This document shows, one piece after another, positions 59,302 to 64,000 of a stretch of DNA of 64,000 nucleotides. How positions within the stretch are numbered: position 1 is the stretch's first letter; every line of letters starts with the position of its first letter. This stretch comes from Hygrophila difformis. Taxonomy: Eukaryota; Streptophyta; Magnoliopsida; Lamiales; Acanthaceae. A program made the position numbers and the translations under genes. The notes under the pieces are model-generated. The model was not told the DNA's origin and made no database searches. It was given only the letters and a program-made list of their open reading frames with translations. The DNA is taken from contig JAOANR010000001.1 of the NCBI GenBank assembly GCA_030278955.1, forward strand, positions 38,962,890 to 39,026,889, given 5' to 3'.

Positions 59302-60018
59302 CTAGAACATGTATCTGCTCCAGTGGACGAAGCTGGTCAGATCACAGCACAGACACCAGCCATTGTTGTCTCTCAGGGGTTCATGCATCCTTGTGCAGTA
59401 GACCCGGGGTGGTTGGTCTGCAAATAGGTAGGGAGTGTCTGGATCGTCCGCCATCCATGAGAGAGTGTTGGTGGATGTGTAGTTCAGGACCGATCTATCG
59501 GTCACCATCCTCTCTATCATTGTGATCCCCTGATTGACCTGGCCTTTATCCAACTTGCTCATAAGCATCAGTCCACGGGTGAAGATTGATGCTTTGTGAT
59601 TGTCCTCGATGCCTGGCCGCAGCAGTTCGCAGGCTCGCTCCTCATCCTCTTCTGCAAATGCCAGGAGTGCTGGAACAATTTGGAGGTTGAAGTTTCCAGC
59701 CTCCATGCATGTGTGCAGAAGTCTCTCCTTCTGCCACCGAATTCTCCCTTGCCACTGTCTCACCTTAGTAGTGTCCAACTCGCATCGCTTGTACACGATG
59801 GCGAGATTTCCTGCGTCCCTGAACTTTTTGCATGTCTCTTGTGCAGTGAACACTTCCCTGATTTCATCCTCTCCTATTCGGGAGAGGATTTCACCTAGAA
59901 GCTCTAGTGGTAAGTCAAGCAGCTGGGTTCCCTCGGGTGCAGGATCCGGGATAGGAGGATTGCCCCTGAAAAGATAAGAAGTGATGAATCCAATTTTTAT
60001 AATTTTCTCAGAAATCAT
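59302..60018 (-). CDS. F-box-like accessory ORF carried by the retrotransposon
   Basis: An intact frame of 238 codons from ATG 60018 to the stop at 59302-59304. Residues 32-75 read LDLPLELLGEILSRIGEDEI then REVFTAQETCKKFRDAGNLA, a typical F-box. Then come HTCMEAGNFNLQIVPALLAF and ERACELLRPGIEDNHKASIF, which resemble the Sel1-like, helix-rich part of plant F-box proteins of the At1g67623/At2g35280 group. The C-terminus has WCLCCDLTSF and other Cys residues that might bind zinc. F-box proteins link substrates to SCF ubiquitin ligases through SKP1. The ORF lies between pol and the 3' LTR, where the plus-strand element has its accessory ORFs, and has a hairpin array, TATA box and CT-rich leader upstream. 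The N-terminal 25 residues may be read-through of leader, since the F-box starts late. Its target, if any, is unknown. Confidence 0.75.
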   Translation of the reverse strand: MISEKIIKIGFITSYLFRGNPPIPDPAPEGTQLLDLPLELLGEILSRIGEDEIREVFTAQETCKKFRDAGNLAIVYKRCELDTTKVRQWQGRIRWQKERLLHTCMEAGNFNLQIVPALLAFAEEDEERACELLRPGIEDNHKASIFTRGLMLMSKLDKGQVNQGITMIERMVTDRSVLNYTSTNTLSWMADDPDTPYLFADQPPRVYCTRMHEPLRDNNGWCLCCDLTSFVHWSRYMF

Positions 60019-61320
60019 TCAAGTTTATGAACCAACATCCCCACATTTAGAGTTTTGCTCTAAATGTGAGATTATTAAGTTTCTGACTTGAATTTCAATT
60101 TAAAGCATAGGTAACATAAATTTTATGAAGAGATAGGGGTCATTGGGCCCCTATATATTTTTAATGGGCCATCGGGCCCAAAAGTTTGCTTTTCCAATAT
60201 TATTAAACAAGTTCGAGAAACTTGTTGTAAATGGAATGAGATGGATGGATGGATGGATGGGGGTGAAGTGCTCGAATATTGGAATGTGCAGTGGAGGCGT
60301 GGCGCAATGGATCTGCTATTTCTGGACTGCCTGGACTGTTTTGGACAGTTGAAGCATTCCCGAAAATTTTGCAAACACTATTTTTAATTTTTAAAGAGTT
60401 GACTTGTTATATTAATAAAAGTGGGATGTGAGTGGTCCCATTTGGATTTTTGAAAAGGATAGCAGTTGGGTGACAAAAATACTGCTATTTACTCACACTA
60501 CAGTTCCATTGGGAACAAAAGAACACAAGTCAATTTTAAACCTATCAACTATTTTTGTCTTTTTCCAAAAGGTCACTTTTATTAAAAAGTTGAAGTCTCC
60601 CATTGGGTGTTTGTACTATGTTTTTATAAGCAAACAAACATTTATTCCCACAAGTTTGTAACCTGTGGAAACAAATATGCCAAAAAGATCTTCCACTTTA
60701 ATGCTCCCAGATAACACTGCAGAAGCATCTACTTCAAAATCAAAAACAAAGTTGAACATGAACATCAAGCATTTAACCCTACTCTTTTCAAAAACCCAAG
60801 ATAGGAAAAACCAATAACATCATGGTGTTCGAAACAACACCCTAACATTCATCAGTTCTTCTTTTCCAGTTTTAAACTTCCAAAATCTTCTAGTCATAAC
60901 AGTTTTAAAACAGGTTTCTTAAGGGCTTTAAAAAGATTTCAAAACAGTGCTCAAAACCGAGAGCACTCAGAAGCCCAAGTACAGAAAAAAAACAAAAGTG
61001 CAAACAGACCACATTATGTTCTTCACACACCAAGAATAAGACACACCAAAACTAAGAACAAGAAACATGGAGGTCTGATGGAGTTATGAGCAAAGGGGGG
61101 GAAATGGGCTTTTACCCTGCCCTGTTTGGTTCAGGTCGGGGTAAGGGTCCCAGATTTGGTAGGATCCTGTAAAATCTGTCCATAGTTTCCCTTTGAAAAC
61201 GGATGGTTGAGTGCGAAGAACACGGTGGTGTTCGTTCGGGAGAGAGAAGAGGGAACAGGAGAAGTTGGAGAGATGAGTGAAAAATGAGGGGAGTACAGGG
61301 AAAGGAGGTGAGGAGGGGGG
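60019..61320 (-). other. Leader region of the F-box ORF
   Basis: On the minus strand a CT-rich leader (61316-61200) is followed by mixed DNA and an AT-rich part that could be an intron. A tract like the element's polypurine tract (TCTAAATGTGGGGATGTTGG) lies at about 60031-60050, just before the ATG. A GGAT microsatellite is at 60240-60262. Confidence 0.35.
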
Positions 61321-61330
61321 GTATAAATAC
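61321..61330 (-). promoter_or_regulatory. Internal TATA box upstream of the F-box ORF
   Basis: On the minus strand CAGTATTTATACCCC comes directly after the hairpin array and before a long CT-rich leader. The arrangement copies that in the LTR at 57030-57345. Confidence 0.45.
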
Positions 61331-61334
61331 TGAA

Positions 61335-61650
61335 AAAGCTGGTCGCGGAACCCCAGACCGTGTCGCGGAACAAGGTTCCTCGACCAGGGCCTAGCGACAT
61401 TAGACATGTCGCGGAATTGGAGTCCGGTCGCGGGGCAGTGCGTTGCGACAGGGGTATCGCGACCGAGTTCTGTAAAGGAAAAAGTCAACGGAAAAAGGTG
61501 TCGCGGAATAGAAGGCCGGTCGCGAGGCCATGGCCCGCGACAGGGGTTCCGCGGCAGCGTCAGAAAGAGTTAGAGATAAATGCGAGTGTGTCGCGGGACC
61601 AGGCCTGGTCGCGGAGCATTGCTTCGCGACGCAGTGGTTGCTTCGCGACA
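61335..61650 (-). repeat. Internal TGTCGC hairpin array
   Basis: TGTCGCGGAA, GGTCGCGG, CGCGACAGG and CTAGCGACA words alternate in orientation, with unit starts at about 61341, 61405, 61498 and 61588. It uses the same words as the LTR arrays, though the intervening bases differ. Confidence 0.85.
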
Positions 61651-62151
61651 CGAAATTTTGAATTTTCAAATTTTTCGTGGTCTGGGCCCGAGTGTGGTAT
61701 TGGGCCTGAATCCACTTTATTTGATTTGGACCTGAATATATTCAGTCCAAATAAATTCAAAATACTGGGCTGAAATTAAAGACGGATCCACTTGCACAAA
61801 TTAGGTTGGGTTAATTCCATTTGTTTGCAAAAATTATTCCGGATTTAAATTGCTTCAAATTCCGGAAATATTTTCTTAAATTCATGGAATTAATCCAACC
61901 AAGAACCTGGTTTTGCGTGTTACTTTTCTGCTCCTCTTTTTTATGGTTCCGAACTTTCTGCAAGACAGATAAATAAAACGCATTAGATTTTCTCCAAATA
62001 TCAACATCCTCACATTTAGAGTCTTAGTACTCTAAATGTTTAATTGATTTGGGTACTTTCTTGTTATGAAAATACTATAATTTACTATAATAATATACTA
62101 TATATATATATATGAAATGAAAATTTTTTGTGTTTTTAATGCTGTTTCTTA
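61651..62151 (-). other. Spacer after pol with a polypurine-like tract
   Basis: On the minus strand CTCTAAATGTGAGGATGTTG lies at about 62002-62021, just after the pol stop. It resembles the tract next to the LTR. A (TA)n run is at 62099-62113. No gene is seen. Confidence 0.45.
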
Positions 62152-63960
62152 TTAAGCGTAAGCCGGGTCTGCCACTGCTTGGCTTTCTTTCTCCGGATCG
62201 AACTGTCCGAGGTACTCCTTCAATCGATGTCCATTCACCACTATGTTGCCCTTGTCAGTTCGGATCCTGACGGCTCCATTTTCAAACACCTCTAGCACTT
62301 CATGTGGTCCTTCCCATCTGGATTTAAGCTTTCCAGGGAACAGCTTCAACCTGGAATTGAACAATAATACACTTTGACCAGCATAGAAGTGTTTATGCTT
62401 AATCCGGCGATCATGCAACTTCTGGGTCCGCTCCTTATAAATTCGAGAGCTTTCATAAGCTAGCGCTCGTATTTCCTCAATTTCATTGAGGTCCAACTTA
62501 CGTTTGCTCTAAGCAACTTTCGGATCGAAGTTGAGCATCTTAACGACCCAGTAAGCTTTATGCTCTAGCTCTACGGGCAAATGACAGGCTTTTCCGAAGA
62601 TCAGCCTATATGGGGACATCCCAATGGGAGTCTTATATGCTGTGCGGTATGCCCATAGAGCATCGTTGAGCTTACGTGCCCAATCCTTACGGGTTATCCC
62701 GACAGTGGCTTCGAGTATGTGTTTGATTTCGCGATTGGATACTTCGACTTGACCACTAGTCTGGGGATGATAAGGCGTGCCTATCTTATGGAGGATTTCG
62801 TTTTTATTCATTAAAGTTTCGAAAGCTTTATTAATAAAGTGTGTTCCTCCATCAGATATCACCACCCTAGGTATGCCAAATTTACTGAAAATGTTGTTCT
62901 TGAGGAACTTGATGACTTGGCTACCATCATTGGTCGGCAATGCGATAGCCTCGACCCATTTGGACACGTAATCGACAGCTACCAAGATATAGTAGTTTCC
63001 ACCAGATGGTGGGAACGGTCCCATGAAGTCAATGCCCCATACATCGAAGATCTCAAGTGTGAGAATCCCCTTTCGAGGCATCTCATCCCTCTTGGAGATG
63101 TTTCCTAATCTTTGGCATTTGTCGCAACCTTTCACAAATGTCCTGCAATCCTCATAGATGTGAGGCCAATAAAATCCACATTCGAGGACCTTGTGGGCCG
63201 TTCGAGCGGGACCATGGTGACCTCCATATTCTGATTCATGGCATTTTCTGACAATTTGATAGGCTTCATGCTCGGTCACACATCGCCTGATTATTGAATC
63301 GGCGCAGTGTTTGAAGAGTTAAGGTTCTTCCCAGAAGTAGTTTAATACATCTCGGTTGAACTTATTCTTCTGATGATAGTTCGAAAACTGTGGGGTTATT
63401 CCACACGCCAAGAAGTTAGCGATGTCGGAAAACCATGGACATGCTTGATTGTGCAAATGCAATGCGAACAACTGTTCGTCCGGGAACTCTTCATTGACGG
63501 CTTTTTCCTTTTTATCATTATCTAATCGAGATAAGTGGTCAGCAGCACCATTATCTCGACCTCGTCTATCTTTTATTATGATGTCGAATTCTTGCAACAG
63601 AAGTACCCACCTGATTAATCGAGGTTTTGCATCTTGTTTGCTAAACAAGTATCTCAGTGCAGAATGATCCGTGTACACTATAGTCTTCGTACCTATAAGA
63701 TACTGTCTGAATTTATCAAACGCGAAGATTACAGCATACATCTCTTTCTCCGTTGTGGTGTAGTTGACTTGGGCCTCATTCAGGGCATGACTTGCGTAGT
63801 GAATTACGCAATGTCTCCCATCCTTATGTTGCCCGAGTACCGCACCTACGGCGAGATCACTAGCATCGCACATTACCTCGAAAGGTATTGACCAATCGGG
63901 TGGTTGCACTATCGGTGCAGAAACCAACATCTTCTTGAGCGTGTCAAAGGCTTGGACACA
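62152..63960 (-). pseudogene. Ty3/Gypsy pol: RNase H and integrase
   Basis: One minus-strand frame interrupted by a TAA near 63318 and a TAG near 62507, with a frameshift at about 63965 toward the window edge. The RNase H part has [49 protein letters not shown] and AADHLSRL. The integrase has its HHCC zinc module ([25 protein letters not shown]) and a complete catalytic triad in [18 protein letters not shown] and [15 protein letters not shown]. The GPY/F-type tail (NSRLKLFPGKLKSRWEGPHE) ends at 62152. There is no chromodomain. Apart from the two stops the domains look well preserved, which suggests a fairly young insertion. Confidence 0.9.
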
Positions 63961-64000
63961 CGCTTCATTTATTAAGAAAGAATTTCTTTACAAAGCAGAT

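Larger units (their letters stand above)
53237..64000 (-). mobile_element. Athila-like Ty3/Gypsy element with F-box ORF, 3' part
   Basis: A minus-strand element that leaves the right edge. From its 5' side it shows RNase H and integrase (63960-62152), a spacer with a hairpin array and TATA box, an F-box-like ORF (60018-59302), a polypurine tract and a 4.4 kb LTR (57670-53237). The pol tail is homologous to that at 1-543, and the polypurine and pre-LTR sequences align with those at 8350-8405. The element is inserted in an MCCA fragment. Two in-frame stops and a frameshift in pol mean this copy is defective. Confidence 0.85.

Overview
This window is plant nuclear DNA, almost certainly from an angiosperm and probably a eudicot. 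The evidence is long-LTR Ty3/Gypsy elements, Helitrons with plant-type termini, and captured exons of plant nuclear genes such as chloroplast ribosome-recycling factor, CBP60, mitochondrial fumarase, PFP-alpha and TypA. All reading was by eye. I see no clearly intact, host-anchored gene. The window is a nest of transposable elements, several of which carry pieces of host genes.

Layout. 1-10630: the 3' part of a plus-strand Athila-like Ty3/Gypsy element. It holds the integrase tail, two diverged copies of an accessory ORF (each frameshifted), a polypurine tract and a 2.2 kb 3' LTR. 10631-11000: a decayed Ty1/copia RNase H piece that the Athila element split. 11159-14651: a minus-strand LTR piece of a second Athila-like family. 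14652-20110: a minus-strand, internally deleted Ty3 element (tRNA-iMet primer site, fused gag/integrase tail, extra coiled-coil ORF). Its right LTR is joined to an inverted, diverged LTR of the same superfamily (20111-22812). 22813-30043: Helitron A with TOL/TOM1-like, RecQ4-like and CBP60 exons. 30044 to about 31935: Helitron B-type termini around S1-domain (PDE338-like) exons. 32024-47041: a 15.0 kb Helitron C, with both termini visible, carrying fragments of at least eight genes: PFP-alpha, CYP71, TypA, ArgJ, ABCC, fumarase, PPR and unidentified exons, all on the minus strand. 47160-53236: plus-strand fragments of chloroplast RRF, a WDR48-like gene and MCCA. 53237-64000: the 3' part of a minus-strand Athila-like element with a 4.4 kb LTR, an F-box-like accessory ORF and RNase H/integrase.

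The most unusual signal is architectural. The LTRs, and the DNA just upstream of the accessory ORFs, hold arrays of short inverted repeats. In the Athila-like elements these are four or five units of about 91-110 bp. The arrays sit at matching places but use unrelated motifs (GCGCCAC, TGTCGC, AATTCGGT). The LTRs of the other Ty3 family show the same thing with units of about 30-37 bp: one has hairpins with compensatory stem changes, the other eleven copies of a tRNA T-arm/B-box-like sequence. Several arrays are followed by a TATA-like box and a pyrimidine-rich leader, which suggests a repeated array-promoter-leader module driving both the LTR transcript and the accessory ORFs.

The host-gene fragments do not form a pathway. 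Their shared strand inside each Helitron, missing ends and scattered stop codons indicate serial capture followed by decay.
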